Shown here piece by piece: positions 14,306 through 14,358 of a stretch of 14,358 nucleotides of DNA. The notes under the pieces are model-generated. The model was given only the letters and a program-made list of their open reading frames with translations. It did no database searches and was not told the DNA's origin. Location of the stretch: NCBI GenBank assembly GCA_002717185.1, contig PBDC01000043.1:28695-43052 (forward strand), given 5' to 3'. Position 1 is the stretch's first letter. Each line of letters starts with the position of its first letter. Source of the stretch: Rhodospirillaceae bacterium. Lineage in GTDB: Bacteria > Pseudomonadota > Alphaproteobacteria > UBA8366 > GCA-2717185. The position numbers and the translations under genes were made by a program.

Positions 14306-14358
14306 ATGAAAAGTGCGACGACTGCTGCTATTGATCGGGTTCGTGTGGGGAATTATTT
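14306..14358 (+). CDS. Start of a further gene, cut by window edge; possibly a transporter
   Basis: Two starts compete just before the edge. The ATG at 14306 has AAGGA five bases upstream and reads MKSATTAAIDRVRVGNY; a GNYRW-type entry to the first membrane helix occurs in sugar-acid MFS transporters, which would suit this operon. The GTG at 14313 is in another frame and reads like a signal peptide or membrane helix (RRLLLLIGFVWGII). With at most 17 codons visible the choice is open. It begins 25 bases after the fusion gene stop in the same direction, so it probably belongs to the same operon. Confidence 0.4.
   Translation, partial: MKSATTAAIDRVRVGNY

Noticed and set aside
1..14358. Mobile element, prophage, CRISPR or toxin-antitoxin system
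   Set aside because: No transposase, integrase, terminal repeats, spaced direct repeats or toxin-like small gene pairs were seen; the genes are metabolic throughout.

Overview
The window looks like part of a proteobacterial, most likely alphaproteobacterial, chromosome with many small-molecule catabolic genes. The sequence is moderately GC-rich, the genes are tightly packed with Shine-Dalgarno sites, and the gene types (a rhamnulose-phosphate-aldolase/SDR-like fusion, a glutamine-synthetase-like ligase paired with an aldehyde dehydrogenase, an enolase-superfamily dehydratase) are common in that class. No rRNA, tRNA, CRISPR array, insertion sequence or phage gene was seen, so the taxonomic call is inference.

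Layout. (a) 1-1433, plus strand: the 3' part of a glutathione S-transferase, then a class II aldolase/adducin-family protein behind a good candidate promoter. (b) 3476-1542, minus strand: a frameshifted small gene with a strong ribosome binding site, then an alpha/beta hydrolase, then a short-chain dehydrogenase, apparently one transcript. (c) 4795-3704 minus and 4874-5653 plus: a divergent pair, an enolase-superfamily acid-sugar-dehydratase-like enzyme and an Asp/Glu/hydantoin-racemase-family protein, sharing a 78-base intergenic region with a palindrome. (d) 7443-5657, minus: glycerol kinase followed by a 95-residue protein of unknown role. (e) 7570 to the right edge, plus: a tight run of a glutamine-synthetase-like ligase, an aldehyde dehydrogenase (1-base overlap), a wrecked iron-dependent alcohol dehydrogenase, a single-domain TrmO/TsaA-family protein, an MtnA-type aldose-1-phosphate isomerase, a class II aldolase-SDR fusion, and the first codons of another gene.

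How the genes may work together. Region (e) is the most interesting. MtnA turns 5-methylthioribose-1-phosphate (or 5-deoxyribose-1-phosphate in relatives) into the ketose-1-phosphate. A class II aldolase can split that into dihydroxyacetone phosphate and an aldehyde, and the fused SDR domain could reduce or oxidise the aldehyde. This resembles the known DHAP shunt for S-adenosylmethionine by-products, but with aldolase and dehydrogenase in one protein and with a TrmO-family (SAM-using) protein and an amine-glutamylating module in the same operon. That combined role is inference. The glutamine-synthetase-like/aldehyde dehydrogenase pair resembles the first steps of gamma-glutamylated amine breakdown; its alcohol dehydrogenase partner is visibly dead here. 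Regions (b) and (c) look like hydroxy-acid or lactone catabolism, with no firm substrate.

Two decayed genes (3202-3476 and 10322-10608) show that the cluster is being remodelled. Three enzymes (645, 3704 and 4874) differ from their families at a normally catalytic position, so their reactions should not be copied from the family name.
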